The translations under genes and the position numbers were made by a program. Below are positions 35,010-47,698 of a stretch of DNA of 64,000 nucleotides, piece after piece. The DNA lies in the NCBI GenBank assembly GCA_963922205.1, contig CAWUHX010000037.1, positions 1,364,001-1,428,000 of the forward strand, written 5' to 3'. The notes beneath the pieces are model-generated. The model had not been told where the DNA came from, searched no databases, and saw nothing but the letters and a program-made list of their open reading frames with translations. The stretch is from Romanomermis culicivorax. Its lineage: Eukaryota; Nematoda; Enoplea; Mermithida; Mermithidae. Numbering within the stretch: the stretch's first letter is position 1; each line of letters begins with the position of its first letter.

Positions 35010-35155
35010 GGTACCCTATATTCATGACGTTGGAATATTCGACTGTCTTCTTCAGTACAATTTTCCACGCATTAATCTACTTCGATTTGGGTGATTTCCG
35101 ATTGGAAGTCATCGGTTCGTGGAACAGTTTCGATATGCCTGTAGTCTGCATATAG
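35010..35155 (+). CDS. PGAP2: PGAP2-like gene, last exon
   Basis: Follows a 178-bp intron (34832-35009, ending ATGTTTCAG). It encodes YPIFMTLEYSTVFFSTIFHA, which aligns well by eye with the family's Y-x-IFA-x-LEY last membrane segment (PGAP2 has a similar YTIFAILEYTVV). A D-[LF]-G motif follows, then a short tail to TAG 35153-35155. This block is the strongest evidence for the family. Confidence 0.8.
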
Positions 35156-36420
35156 AGGAAGAAAGGGCCCCATCGCACAAAAACGTATGGAAGCTGCGAA
35201 GTCGGCCGTTATGGAGTAGTCGAAATAGATCGCTGATCGAACCAATGAAGAGGAAATGTTTACAGTCACATTTATTCGTTTATACTCGATTTTATCTTTG
35301 GTTTAACCATGTCGCCCACATTCAAACAGGCTTAAAGAAAGCCAGTGATACTATAGCTGACGGAATATGAGAAGGGCCACTTTAAAAAATTTGTTACCTG
35401 TTAAAAAAATCGTTACCTTCGAACATGATGCATGATATTTTTTCAAGATGCATCGCAAAATCAAGATGTAAGAGTTTTTCGATGTTGACCTTCTTTTCGA
35501 GTGCATCGAAATTTTTCAAGATAAGCTTGACCAGGCCTACATATATGGGAACTTTTCAAAGTTGATTCCAGAGATAAGGCCTTTTGACGGAGCCCTTAAT
35601 TTTCATGGGTGATTGTGTAGAGGGAAAGGAAGTTATTTTGCGCGGGGAATTTGATGGACGTATTGATTTTCCATAAAAATCTTTAGGCTTCGACATTTTT
35701 CAGAAAACGTCAAAAACGCACGTTTTTCACTCACACGATGCACCTGAAAGGAAGGTCGAACAACGGAAATGTCTTAAATTTTTCTGCGATGCTGAGCAGT
35801 AACAAATTTTTTCGATTGACTTTTCTCGCATTTCGTATCGCAGGTTTGCGCGGTAGCGTTGACCTAGCTTGGATGAACCCCTAAAACTATTGATACCCCC
35901 CTCAAGATCTGAAACGGTTAGATAGAGACATAGGGTTTTTTGCATAATATCCGGCATATGGACAAACGTCTGGTCCGTGATGTCGTTTGAGGCTCTCTAT
36001 GACAACGGTGCTCGATGGGATTTAAAAAACACGAAAAAAAGCTTTTTTGGGGATCTCCAGCATCCCCAGCTCGATAGCTCGCCCCGAGTACCTACCCAGT
36101 ATTCCTCAGATGACATTTTTCTTTTTTAAAAATATGGCCTCAATCCATTTATACCATATGGCCAAAAGTTCCGGGAACACTCAAAATTCCACGATTTTCT
36201 TGTGTGAAGTTTATGGCCTCAAAAAAAACAATCTTTTGAATAAAATTTTTTGCTGCATGTTATTCTAAGGATGACGCATTCATGCCCACATGCCTGCATG
36301 CACAAATTTCGTAGATGTACTATAGGAGCACCGCATAGTTGGACTATCGAAGCTCCGCCTAGCAGAACTATCGGAACTCTACTAGTTAGGCTGTGAAAAC
36401 GTATGTATGCGAGACCCAGA
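35156..36420. other. Downstream flank of the PGAP2-like gene
   Basis: No second gene recognised. The 3' UTR must begin here, but I could not fix a poly(A) signal. The stretch near 36040-36200 (GGATCTCCAGCATCCCCAGCTC...) is GC-richer and unassigned. Confidence 0.4.
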
Positions 36421-36672
36421 CGTGTGCAAGTGAGGCGCAAGTGTCCGCAAGCGGGACGCAGTCATCTAAAGTGAGCAGCAGCGTTCTGGCGTGAGACGCT
36501 GCCGTCTGCAAGCGAGACGCAACGGCCCGCGGGTGAGACACAGCTGTCTGCAAGTGAGACGCAGCCATCTGCAACTGAGACGCAACAGGACAAAGCCGTT
36601 CATAAGTGAGATGCAGCAGTGCACAAGTGAGACACAGCCGTCCACAAATGAAACGCAACCGTCTGCAAGCAT
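36421..36672 (+). repeat. 21-bp minisatellite
   Basis: About 12 imperfect copies of GTCTGCAAGTGAGACGCAGCC. The period is 21 bp except for one 19-bp unit (36470s) and one with a ~10-bp insert (near 36590). Because 21 is a multiple of 3, open frames exist on both strands (Cys/Leu/Ser-rich), but these are by-products. Confidence 0.85.
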
Positions 36673-37319
36673 GATGTCTATCTGACTTGGTCGAATTATA
36701 CAGTTTCAACGTCGGAGAAAAATGAACAATAGAAAAATCTAATAGATAGCGAAATGAAAACTAGTGTTTTCGACCATTTGACTTTGTTGACAGGTGTTTC
36801 AAGTTATGCAGATTACACATCTGTTACATTTTACCGAAAGTGAGAATTCATAGCTTTAAAAATGTTTAGTTGTTTCTCTGACATGAAGATGGCCAAATTT
36901 AAAACTTCAACGAGCTCACGTCTACAACGGGTTAATGGTAAAGACTTAAATTTTGGGTAATCCTGTGTTGGCTAGAATGCAGAATGTGGTCTACAAACTA
37001 AAATGGAAGTAGCGTTGAGTGTTATACCTATTATCTGTTTTTTGTAAAATGCCCGCAAACGGAAAAATAACAAAAATATGTAGACCTCAAACTTGTTTAC
37101 ACAGAGCTTTTACTGTACGATCCTTCACTCAAAAAGTTCTGAGGGTCAGCTTTGTAGGCTTACAATTTTTCGGGCCTATGCGACATGGCTTAGAAGGAAA
37201 TGCCAAAAATTTGAAATAGTATTTGCTTTCCACTCTTTAATTTACAAGCATTTCAAGAGAATGCACGTTACCCGCCCTCGTCCAATGCCCCATCAACATT
37301 TTAGTGGTTGATGGATTTC
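36673..37319. other. Stretch without a recognised gene
   Basis: Unique-looking AT-rich sequence. Short open frames near 37019-37311 have no recognisable motif. Confidence 0.35.
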
Positions 37320-39290
37320 ATTCTAGGCAGGCATTGCTGGAAATTTTGTATGGTGTACTTGGACGATACGATCGTCTATTCAAAAACATTGGAAGACTAT
37401 CTAGTACATCTACAAAAATTTTTTGACAGGTTGTGAGAAGCTGGATTGACACTTATGGCAAAGAAATGTGTCTTCTGTCGTAAATCTGTTCCATTCTTAG
37501 GGCATCTAATATCGCCTGAAGACATAAGGCTTGATGCAGCTAAAATAGAATATATTCAGAACTGGCTGATACTGAAGAACAAGGAAGAGCTTTTATCTTT
37601 CTTAGGTTTCATTCAGTATTATCGCAGAGTCATTTACAATTTTTTCGCAAAAAACAAAGATCCTCAGGGACTTGCAGAAAAGTAGCAATCCATTTCTATG
37701 GACAGATAAGTGTACTGCGGTCTTTAACAAACTTAAAGCCGAGGCACTCCAATAACCTATTTTCCGATATCCAGATTTCACGAAACGGTTTACAGTCTAT
37801 ACTGATGCATGTGAAAGAGGAATGGGAGTTGTTTTAGCTCAACAGGATGAAAATGTCGAATAGGGTGTAGCTTATGCGAGTCATATTCTAGCTGATTCAG
37901 GAACAAAGTTGCAGATCAACGAAAAAGAAATGCTAGCTGTATTCATGGGCTGTAACCGATGTCTTTCGACCGTACATTTTTGGTCGTGAGTTTGACCTGG
38001 TTACTGACAGTTCAGCAGTAGTTGCTCTTAGAAAGTATAAGGGTAATAATTGTAAACTTTTAAGGTGGCAGCAAGGGTTCGGTACCTATCAGCTCCAACT
38101 CTTCTACGGAAAAGGCACGAACTAATAAATTTTGAAGATTTTGTGGGACAAAAACAGACATTTTGTGCTCATGTTAGAGGAACACACGTTTTAGAACAGA
38201 ATTGTGAAGCTGTGCTCGAAATCACTTTTGCAAATGCAACCTAAGTTCTGGTAATCTTTTCTATCTCATTTCCATGGATATCCTACAGTTACCAGCTACA
38301 GATGATGGTTGTAAGTATTTGTCATGATGGGTTATTGCTAAAGCTCTGACTGATATGAGAGCTGAAACAGTGGCAAAGTTTCTAATCCAAAATGTGGTAC
38401 TCCAACGTGGCATTCCCAAAGCATTACTCACTGATCAAGGTGAGCAGTTCACAGGCTTTGTTGTAGTTGAGCTGTGAAAATTGCTCGAAATTCACAAGTT
38501 GCTCACTGTTCGTTATCATCCAGAAACTGATGGTCTGGTAGAAAAGTTCGACCGAACTGTAATCTCCATGATTGCTACATGTGTTGAGGCTTTCAACATA
38601 AAGTGGCCAAAACTTTCGCCTTATATCATTTTTGCTTAAAATACATCTGTGCAAATGTATACAGGTGTCAGCCCGCTTGAGCTAATATATGGAAGAAAAC
38701 CAGTCTTGCCTGTTTAAGGATTTCTCTTGGCGCAACAATAAAGGTCCATGGGATGTCAATATTGTAAAAGAAAGACTAGAAATGTCACAGAATCTTTCTC
38801 AGCAGGCCTTAGCAAAAGCTCAATCTCAGCAGAAACGGAATTATGATCTGAAGGCTACAGATCTTGGATATGATATGGGATAAATCATGTGGCTTATCAA
38901 TAACAGAAAAGCTAAAGATGTAGAAGGTAAACTATCGCTACATTGGGGATAGAATCATACAGAGTTGTAGCTCATCCAAGCTCTGTCAACTTCACGATCA
39001 GATCCATGAATAGCCATAGGCCTGATAGAATGGTTCATGCTAATCAATTGAGACTTTACTATGATCGAGAAACAGAAAATGAAGAGAAGAAAAATCATGT
39101 CCAAGAAAATTCTCCAGACGAAAGTTTTCTTCATGAGGACACTGCTGATCGAGTGAAAAATCAAAGTCGTGATCAGAGGGAAAATTATCAATTCAATCTT
39201 CATATTATTACAGAAAATGGTGGTAGAGTTGGTGGCCCGGTAATTGTAAAGAGTGTAAGTGGGCTACTCAGAGCTGGATACATACTGTAT
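37320..39290 (+). pseudogene. pol: Degraded gypsy-type pol (RT, RNase H, integrase)
   Basis: Fragments in correct order across all three frames. RT: a YLDD-like catalytic segment near 37350, then AKKCVFCRKSVPFLGHLI (37449-37505) and FLGFIQYYRRVI. RNase H: FTVYTDACERGMG near 37788 and INEKEMLAV near 37915. Integrase: LLTDQGEQFTGF near 38425 and YHPETDGLVEKF near 38515, with the third acidic residue present. A pol C-terminus with RPDRMVHANQLRLYYD lies near 39020-39062. Many stops and shifts. No LTRs found; the right side ends at a MITE. It is distinct in sequence from the element at 4650-18692. Confidence 0.8.
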
Positions 39291-39541
39291 CTATAGTCTG
39301 TTTTTCTTGGAATGCTTCTAAATTATAAAAGTAGAAAGCAAGTACTATTTTAGATTTTTACAATTTTCAGCTGAACCATTCATCAAGTGAGATTGAAAAT
39401 TTGTGAGCTTATACAATCAACTTTTAACAATTTTTAGAGTGAAAAATGTTACTGTGAAAGCCTAGTATACGCGATTTTGACTGCATAGTTGATTTTTGTC
39501 TTTTTTCAATTTAGAAGCGTTTTATAAAAAACAAACTATAG
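39291..39541. mobile_element. MITE with CTATAGTCYGTTTTTT ends, copy 2
   Basis: 251 bp bounded by inverted ends CTATAGTCTGTTTTTCTTGG... and its complement with several mismatches. The same tips as 31806-32355, about half its length. Confidence 0.6.
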
Positions 39542-41256
39542 AGGAAACCAAGCTTCAGTATCCAAATATTGAGGAAAATGTGTTTGCAGTACAGTTATTT
39601 GGGACTGGAAAAATAGTCGTTGTTAAATGTGAACGAACAGCTCCTGTCTAATTTAGCTGAAAAAGGTTAGCTTCCACATAGAACCAGACTAGATTTGAAG
39701 ATAAAAGAAGACGCTGAAAGCTACTTTGAGAAACTAAAGCAGAGTGACATGGAATTTAACTTGCAATGAAGTGACAAGTGTTTTCACTGCTTTAACAAAT
39801 TACTAGCTCTGAAAATCACTGTAAACCTTTACAGGCTCTGGGACACTCTAATTACGATCATATTGTCTACACATTTACCGTCGACAATTTTTTTAAATGA
39901 AATGAGAGTGCTGGACGATTTTTTTGATGACCCAGCCAATTTACTGATCATGTCAATTATTCCGATTGGTTTTCGAGAGGAAAGTTTCGTGGAAGTGAGT
40001 AATTCAGTTCACACAATCTACACATTGCAGGCCAATGTTATCAATCTTTTCTGCCAAAAAATGATAATCTTTTCATATACTATTTTCAAAAAAGAAATAC
40101 TGGATGATATTTACTTCTTCCGTTTTCTGGAAGATTGGAAAATCATCAAATTTTTCTATGGTTTGTCTCCATGCCAGCAGTACCATGATATTTGGATTCA
40201 CCCAAATGTCTTGAAAAAGACTAAATCTGTTTTCGACATTGTCTATTTTTACAAAGGACAGCCTGGACAGCCTCTTTGCTTTCCCCTGTTTGTTAGACAC
40301 CATGATGTGACAAACAGGTGTAGTGGTTCATCTCTCAACCACTTATTTTCTTTATTTCTTGGCACACATCAAGAGATGAAATTTTGATGTGGGATGAAGT
40401 CTAGACCAGTGCTTCGCCCTTCAACAAAACCAAATTGAAATGCCTATCATCGCCACACAAGTGGTTGATTTGGGTGTTTATTTTCTTCTCACTGGTGAAA
40501 GTAGGTTTTGGCCTGGAGCTTTACAATCTTTAGCTTCAAGTTTGGCCAAGTGTAGTATACCACACTTTAGCTAAACCAGTATTAACATTATTTTCTTCAT
40601 AACACTAAACTCATAATTATCAAACGTATTAACAATAAAATGTGTACTTACTTTTGTATTTTGTTTTGTTTTTCGTTTGTATTTGCATAAAGCATGTGCA
40701 TGTTGTTTAGGCCATAAAGGCATATTTCTTTTAGGCATTACGTTTTTGTCTAAAATAAAGGTTGCGTTTATTCTATGCTCCCCTCTGCCTGACTAGCAGA
40801 TCTATTGATTTGACAAGACCTACCATTCTTACCAGGCCTTCTCCACAAAGCTCCCGGACCGGATCCCTCCCATCAATGACTCCTCATCCTCCATCCCCAA
40901 TTATTCCTACATCTTGCACAAGAAAATCGTTCTTAATCATATACCATGGCCTCTGTTTATGAAAACTCACCCAAAATACCATCCAAGCCAGGTTCTCACT
41001 CCTAAATCAAATAATAATTTTGATTTACTTATGGAGTGTGAAAGTGAGTCAGGAGCTGAACAGATTTCAGATCCAAAGGACTAAAGTGAAGTTCCAATGG
41101 ATCTGGACTATGCTTTAGATCTGGAAACTGAATTGGACGAAATTATCCAGGATAAAATGGAAATTCCTGAAGCCAAACAGAGTTCCCTGCAGACAAAGGA
41201 ACCTGATTTAGCTAATTGTCTTCTTACTGATCGGGCAAATAAACAAAACTTTGTGA
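39542..41256. other. Stretch with unassigned open frames
   Basis: A 174-codon frame (39863-40387) and an acidic 82-codon frame (41097-41342) are the longest. Neither shows a motif I know. Text near 39690-39760 (EDAESYFEKLKQSDMEF-like) suggests an old coding remnant. 40500-40600 contains the inverted words TTTAGCTTCAAGTTTGGCCAAGTGTAGTA/TACCACACTTTAGC. Confidence 0.3.
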
Positions 41257-42371
41257 ATTTATCTGAAAATGCCAGGAAATGGCAAAAAGGAGAATATGTT
41301 TTTCCTTTTTGCTTGTTTCACTGGCTTAAAAGTTCGATATGAGGCCTCCCCATCATTTCATTTCAGAAAAATTCTAACTGAAAAAAACTTTCCATTTTCT
41401 GAGAAACATATATGCGCCCAGTTTTTTAGTCATTTCTGAAAATGCCTCTACGCGAAAATGGACAAATCTTTGAAAAATTTCAGTATCAGTTATTAAAGTT
41501 GATTTTTACAGAAGAAAAAACTTTGGTTTAATGAGAAACCCGAAATCTTTGTAATTACTTATGCGCTATTCTTTATTAGAATTTTTCATTGCTGTATACA
41601 ATGCGGTGGCCTATACATTGTTTCCGAAAAGCAGGTGGTAAACCCACAGTATTCCTGATTCGCAAGATAACGAATTTACACAATTTGAAACAAATTCGAA
41701 AAATTAATTGCTGGTACAGCAAAATTTTTGTTGACGGCGATTTTTGGGAGACTGGCGAACATTATTTGAGTAAAATTAGCTAAAGCTTAGTTTTAAATAA
41801 GTTTAAACTAGCATTAATCGTATTGGAAATTTAAATTCCCGCGTTTTAAACTTGGAAAACACAATACGTGTGAATCAAGAATACGTTGAGTTTACAACCA
41901 GGTTCTCGAAATGAAGTATAGTATTATGATCAGTGAAATATGGGACAAGGAGAAACATATTCATCTTTTGCCACTTCCTAGTATTAGAGAATGGTTATTG
42001 TTCTGTATAGTTTTTGTCAATTATAACACTTTTTTTTGTACAAGCCTGTAATGAATTTTTTACATGCAGTTAGAGGCATCACGTGTGTTCTATCATGAAA
42101 ACGAAGTATGTATTGCACATACAGTAATCATGTAGATTGTAAAAATTGCAACAAGACAAGTGAATTTCATGCGCAGAGGCTTAAAAACGTTTTGTCCTTT
42201 AAAAAACTGGGCGCGTATATGTCTCTCAGAAAATGACAAGTTTTTTTCAGTTAGAATTTTGCTGAAATGAAATGATGAGGAGGCCTAATATCGAACTTTT
42301 AAGCCAATGAAACATGCAAAAAGGACAAACATATTCTTCTTTTTGCCATTTCCTGGCATTTTCAGATAAAT
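41257..42371. mobile_element. Fold-back element
   Basis: 1,115 bp. The left arm ATTTATCTGAAAATGCCAGGAAATGGC... (41257 to about 41435) is repeated in inverted form at about 42195-42371 with moderate divergence, including the internal block around GAGGCCTCCCCATCATTTCATTTCAG and its complement. A third diverged copy of the arm tip is in the centre (about 41940-41992). No coding capacity. Confidence 0.65.
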
Positions 42372-44779
42372 ATCGTACTTTCAAGCTCCTGCAAGGAAGG
42401 TGTAAAAAATTCTTTACTGAAAAAGTGTATTTTCGAAGTATAGTACGAACGCCACTAAAATGTGGCGAATTTTACATTTTTTGGCATATATCATTTATGC
42501 AAATTTTTAGCGTACGTTGAGATATTTCGAAAAACAAAAATATGCATCAGGGACAACAAAATACGCTCTTTGCAACGGCGCTACTTAGAATCGATGAATG
42601 GAAAAAAATTTTTGTAAACAACATTTATGCAAATTTCTAACGTACTATACATTTTTACAAAAAACAAATATCAAAACTGGGGAGTAGAAAAAGAAGTTCG
42701 TTTCAACGGTGCAACAAAAGATCTGAAAATCGCAAGAAAAAATTTTTTAAATCGACATTTTCGCTTTGTTTACGTTTTCTTTGCACTGCACATACTAGAT
42801 GTTAAGGTGGTTTACTCTGGGCATTTTACTCAGCTATCGACCAAAAAAAGAATTAGCTTTCTACGACTTATACAACTCGAGATATTTCTGCGGTCATCTA
42901 CCCCAACTCGGCCAAATTTGCATATTTTCTATGATAATTAAGTTTACACTGGAAATTTTCAAACTGCCAGTCAGTGTCTTGTACAACTCGAGGAGCTGCA
43001 TCCAACGGAACAAGAATCGTCTAGAAAGACTAAATATTCGCAAAGTTATTACTGGTCGGAGTTTTGAGATTTTTCTTTACACTGAAATAAGGTCGCATTT
43101 GCATATTTCGAAAAAATTTCATGGTGGTCCCGAGATATGACCCTACTGAAGATATTAATACAACAATCGAGCTAATGAGTTAGAATAATCGTTAGTTATG
43201 AAAAGGTGGCAAAATAGTACTCTAGTTTGTCTCATAACTTTAGCTGCAGTATGTCTACAGTATTCTATGTGGTACCATATTGTATCCCGCATCGAGTTCT
43301 ATATTGTTGCCAAATTTCAGCTCTGGATGTCCTATAGTTTTTTAGAAATCATGCCTTAAACGTGAAAATTGGCGTGCTCAAAACAAAACATATTGTAGTC
43401 TAGCACTAACGTGCTAGCTACGATAGCGTTTCAACCATTCCTGTTCCATTTAAAACGAAAGTGGAAATTGACAATCTCAAGGACGAGGTTGCTTTATTAG
43501 CTTTGAATTCCTCAAAATTTTGGGTTATGCCTCCACACTAGGGCCTGAATTTAAGCCTGAAAGCCCAGCCCAGCCTGAAAGCCCTGCCCCAAATACGGGC
43601 TTTGGGCCAGGTTCAGCATACCTGAAAAAATTCTACGGCTGGGCTCGACTTATTTTTCAAAAGCCCAAAAAAGCTCGAGAGAGCCCGAAAAATTTTGATG
43701 TGCAAGTTGTAGTCTTTGATTATGTTCGTTGTGCTTACTGCATTAAATAAATTTTGTTCGTGACATCTAATTTTTTTCCATGTGCCTGGAAAAAACGAAA
43801 AGATTTTCGATTTTTCAATTTTTCCTAGAACCAAAAACTATCGACAAAGTAGACAAAGCTCAGCCCGACCAACTATACTCTTTATTCACACTCTTTTTTC
43901 TCTGGTTACGCTTTTTGCTCTACTGAATGAATTGGCATTTACACAAAATTTTAAGACACAATTTCTGAGAGGATTCAACTGAGTTGTGATACGTAGAAAA
44001 ATAACCTTGCCTGAAAATCATATACTTGGTGTAACTTGATGCACTAGGAATGATGTCTCATTTTAAAATGTATCAGGTTTTGATTCTCTCACAATAGAGG
44101 TCGCAATTATCTGAAAATGTAATTATAAGATGGTATTCATACTCCAAATCCTGTGACCCAAATGAATTTCTGTAATTTTTTGTCAGCAGGTAGAAGACAT
44201 CGTAAACTATATATTGAATAGGGGAGCTTTAGCTTTAGTGGTAGATATGATAATTTTTGTGAAAAAAGACAATTTTTGCTCTCAAAATTTGATTTTTCGA
44301 GCACAACTGTATTTTTAATACATACTTTACACTAATGAATCCTACAGTAAATTGTGACCCATTAATTGTCCTAATATTGGGTGAGTTTTCAGAACACAAT
44401 GTCTGATGTAGCTAAACTTGCAAAAGTTGAAAGAACTGTACATCAAAAATTTAAAAGGTCGAAAATTGTCAATTTTTGTCTATGCGAGTTTCAATTTTCA
44501 GACAAAATGAATATCATTTTCATTCCTAGCGCATCAAGTGACACTAAATATGTGATTTTCAGGTGGAGTTAATTTTTTACCTATCACAACTCTCTGTATG
44601 AGAAGCTGAATGTTCTCAGATTTCTCAGAAAGTGTTCCAATGGGACTTTCCGGTTGGGCTACAGGCCTTGTTTTTTTAATAGGGCTTTGCCGGGTCTCAT
44701 AGTTCGATTTTGGACCAGGCTGGGTTCGGGCTTCTGAAAAAGTCTTAGGTGGCAACGGCAACACTGATCTAGTTGTTTG
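42372..44779. other. Stretch without a recognised gene
   Basis: Mostly AT-rich. GC-rich AGCCC/GGGCT words cluster at 43545-43700 and, in inverted form, at 44640-44745 (CCTGAAAGCCCAGCCCAGCCTG against CAGGCTGGGTTCGGGCTTCTG). This suggests the two ends of a ~1.2-kb non-autonomous element, with low confidence. Confidence 0.35.
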
Positions 44780-45263
44780 AGGTTGAAAGCACCACAGATT
44801 CTAATGTGTGTTTGGTGATGGCGACTAATTGGTTCGGTCAAAGTTTGATGCTGTTTGGCATGTTTTTAATGAACAATTGAGGGCACGTGCCATTGGTGAT
44901 GTGGACGATGGCTGTTTCAAATGGGAATTCCATAGCTACTTGATTAATGGTCAAAGATTGAACTATCAAATAGGGAATCGAAGCGGAAGTCCAAGGGAAA
45001 ACTGTTCCTCTGACCCATTGTTGGCAATTCCGTGAAATTGTAATGGAGGCTTGAGTGACAAGAAAAATTGGTTCAGCCAGCTCAGTGACCTCCGTCGGCC
45101 ATGAAGGCTGTTGGTGTGAGCTATGTGGTGGGTGCTCAACTGATTGTTCGGCTTCGACTTCTTTAACTTGGCTGAAAGTATTGGATTTATCATCACAAAA
45201 GCTTACTCTTTCTTCTTCCAGGATTTCTTCTAAAATGTTGTCGCATGCAGCACTAAGAAATGA

Positions 45264-45971
45264 TTAAGTCAACAGTCTGATCGAGGCGTTGAATTTGAGT
45301 GGTAATTTGACATCTTGAATCTCAAAATAACTGTCTTTGAAGTTGAGAATGGTGCGGATATCGGGATGTGGCAAGAAGTTGGTTCCAATAATACATTGAT
45401 TGTTGCTATGGTGGTCAAGGATGATGCATTTGTTCACATGTTCTCTGAAGGCGGATTCCATGATAATAATGACAGGACCATGAGCCATGACGACATCTCT
45501 GTGGGCAACTTTGATCTTGCCACCAATGGGGAGTGAAAGCCATTGTTTGTCAAAAGGGTGTTTAACAAGACCGGATGACATTACTGAACATTGGGCATCA
45601 GTATCAATAAGGGTGTAAGTGTTGACACTACCAATTTTAACTGGTATTTGGAAAGTGCGGGTGGAGGCGTATTTCTTTACAAACATTTTCATGGAAGGTG
45701 TGAGATTGTTGATTTGGCAGATGGAAGGCCTGATGTGGCAAGGATCATCTGCCATGTGGGCTGTTGGGGCCCACTGGACAATTTGAGGGCTGACAATAGG
45801 CATGGCTGAGACCATTTCTTTAGACATCATAACCATGTTGGTGGTAGATGTTAGTTGAAAATTTGCATGCATGTCCAGCATGTTAACTGTAGTGGCGGCG
45901 GAAGTTGAGGGTAATGCTGGTAGTGCTAGCAGAATTTTGGAAGATTGAGAACTGGCATGGGATGAATCCAT
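45264..45971 (-). pseudogene. Retrotransposon protease region, minus strand
   Basis: A 235-codon minus-strand frame with a retropepsin active-site region YTLIDTDAQCSVMSS and a second signature CIIGTNFLPHPDI. The catalytic triad reads DTD instead of DTG, a change expected to harm activity. Text toward lower coordinates (to about 44800) resembles the linker before RT, but RT itself is missing. Confidence 0.75.
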
Positions 45972-46046
45972 AGGTGTCCTAACATAGGGAGCCAGTGGTG
46001 TGTTATAATGAATGTGTTGTTCCCACAGCCATGCATATTCATTATT

Positions 46047-46848
46047 TTACATAGAAAGCATACATATTCTGAATGAAATCATTAGTATGAGAAAAACGAT
46101 TACCTTGATTATAGTATCCACGTGAACTGTGCAAGTAATTGTTTCCTCTTGCAGTTGGTGCTGCTCGGCGGGGTCTCCAATTGCCTTGTCCACAGATATC
46201 CTTGGAATTGACTCTGAAATTAAGGGTGGGTTCCTGCATATTGTAATTAGGGTGGCTTTGTTTGTTTCTTTGGTTTCATTGGGCATTTTGACACTTGAGC
46301 CAAAGGCAATCTTCAGTATTATGCATGCGGGATTTGTGGGCATTGCACCAGAGGCGGATAGACTGATTCTGTGAGGGGTATAAGTGGTCTCGGCTGGGGG
46401 AGCAGTCAAATTGATCATGGTATTTATGGCGGGTTTGTGAGAGCTCTCGCAGAGGAGAGTCGCCTATTTGGGATTGATGTTCTTCTGAGCAGTAGCAGGA
46501 TTGGCGTTCTTTGCCCTCCCAGTCCCAGCCTTTGATTAGTTGTTCCAAGAAAATGTTGGTTTGCTGTGGCAGTTGCTGGAAAGAAACGTTTTTGGATGGT
46601 GCCGGCAATCAGTCAACTATAGGGCAGTCTGCGAAGGGATCGGGGTCGCAGTGGCGGTCTTCTGAGCAGTCTGTGCTACATGGGTGGTCAAAGTAGGGAA
46701 ATGAGAGCTGACACGATCGCCAGGCCATGACATTTGGAATGGCCTGGTTCACAAGGATAGGCTGTTTAGCAATGCCAATCTCTGCTTTCATGGCATTGAG
46801 GATGCTACAGCCTTTTGTGATGGCTTTGGCCAATTGTTGAACATTCAT
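46047..46848 (-). pseudogene. gag: Gag nucleocapsid region, minus strand
   Basis: Frames on the minus strand lead to WCNAHKSRMHNTEDCLWLK near 46290-46350, a CX2HX4HX4C zinc motif of the same kind as in the gypsy element at 5-8 kb. Stops and shifts break the region. It lies between the capsid part (47006-47698) and the protease (45264-45971) in the expected order. Confidence 0.6.
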
Positions 46849-47005
46849 GAAAGTTTTAGCTTGTTCGCCAATAATGATTGATAGAAATGGGCATTATAGT
46901 TAAAAAGGTGTCAATGACTTCTTTGTGCCGTAAAGTTTGATCTTCATTTTGATATAATAATTGAACATAAGTCATTACCTTACTTAGAAAAGCTGGAGGT
47001 TCTTC

Positions 47006-47698
47006 TCAGGCTTCAGGCACAACTGCGGCAAGCTCACATTTGAGGGTCATTTGGTTGCCATTGGGTGCCAGTTGGAACATAAGAAAATTCTTTGGGTCTC
47101 CATATTGCATCATATCTTGGATCATATTGCTTGGCGTATTGCAGGTCAGGCCACGAAGGGTGCTCATTTTAACATGATTGGACATGTCATATCTGAATTT
47201 GTTTTCGAGGTGAATAAAGAAGCGCAGCAGGCATTTGTTGGTGGCTGTACCGTCAATCACAAGCAGATGCATGTTATCCAAAATTGTCTTTATTTGGCTA
47301 TCTTCTTCACGGTGTGACAAACATGACAGGTCAAAGCGAGGTTGAGGGTTTTCATAGTAATCATCACGCCGGTAATCTGAGAAACCAAACAGATGCGCCA
47401 TGGGTGGGAGGGCATCAGAGCAGAGCTGCCCGGGGAAGTTCATCTTTGCTGGGTGCATTATGGGAAAGTTCATTATTGTAAGGGGTATCAGTTGACAGTG
47501 CTTTAGGTTTGACGTGTAGTAGTGGACGGGTATAAGCCAGAGCGGGCTCCTTTTCTCTAAAAGTATTAATTGTGATATAGATATCACGTGTATCCTCGCA
47601 GTGGAACTGGGAACCAGCCCGCAGTGGCCTAGGAGTTGGCAGATTTTTATGTGCGGTGGCGGCGGTTGTGGAAAAACACAGCAAGGGCAGTGAATCAT
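47006..47698 (-). pseudogene. gag: Gag capsid-like region, minus strand
   Basis: A 230-codon minus-strand frame. Its second half ([20 protein letters not shown], then [20 protein letters not shown]) is where a capsid domain is expected. The family is inferred from position upstream of the zinc motif and protease. Further gag-like text with Pro/Gln-rich segments extends toward 48640. Confidence 0.5.

Noticed and set aside
36466..36709. Cys/Leu-rich frames in the minisatellite as proteins
   Set aside because: They exist only because the 21-bp period keeps frames open.
37320..39290. LTRs around the degraded pol
   Set aside because: No direct repeats seen on the two sides. The right border is a MITE.
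39863..40387. 174-codon plus-strand frame as a gene
   Set aside because: No domain, signal or splice context. AT-rich composition like its surroundings.
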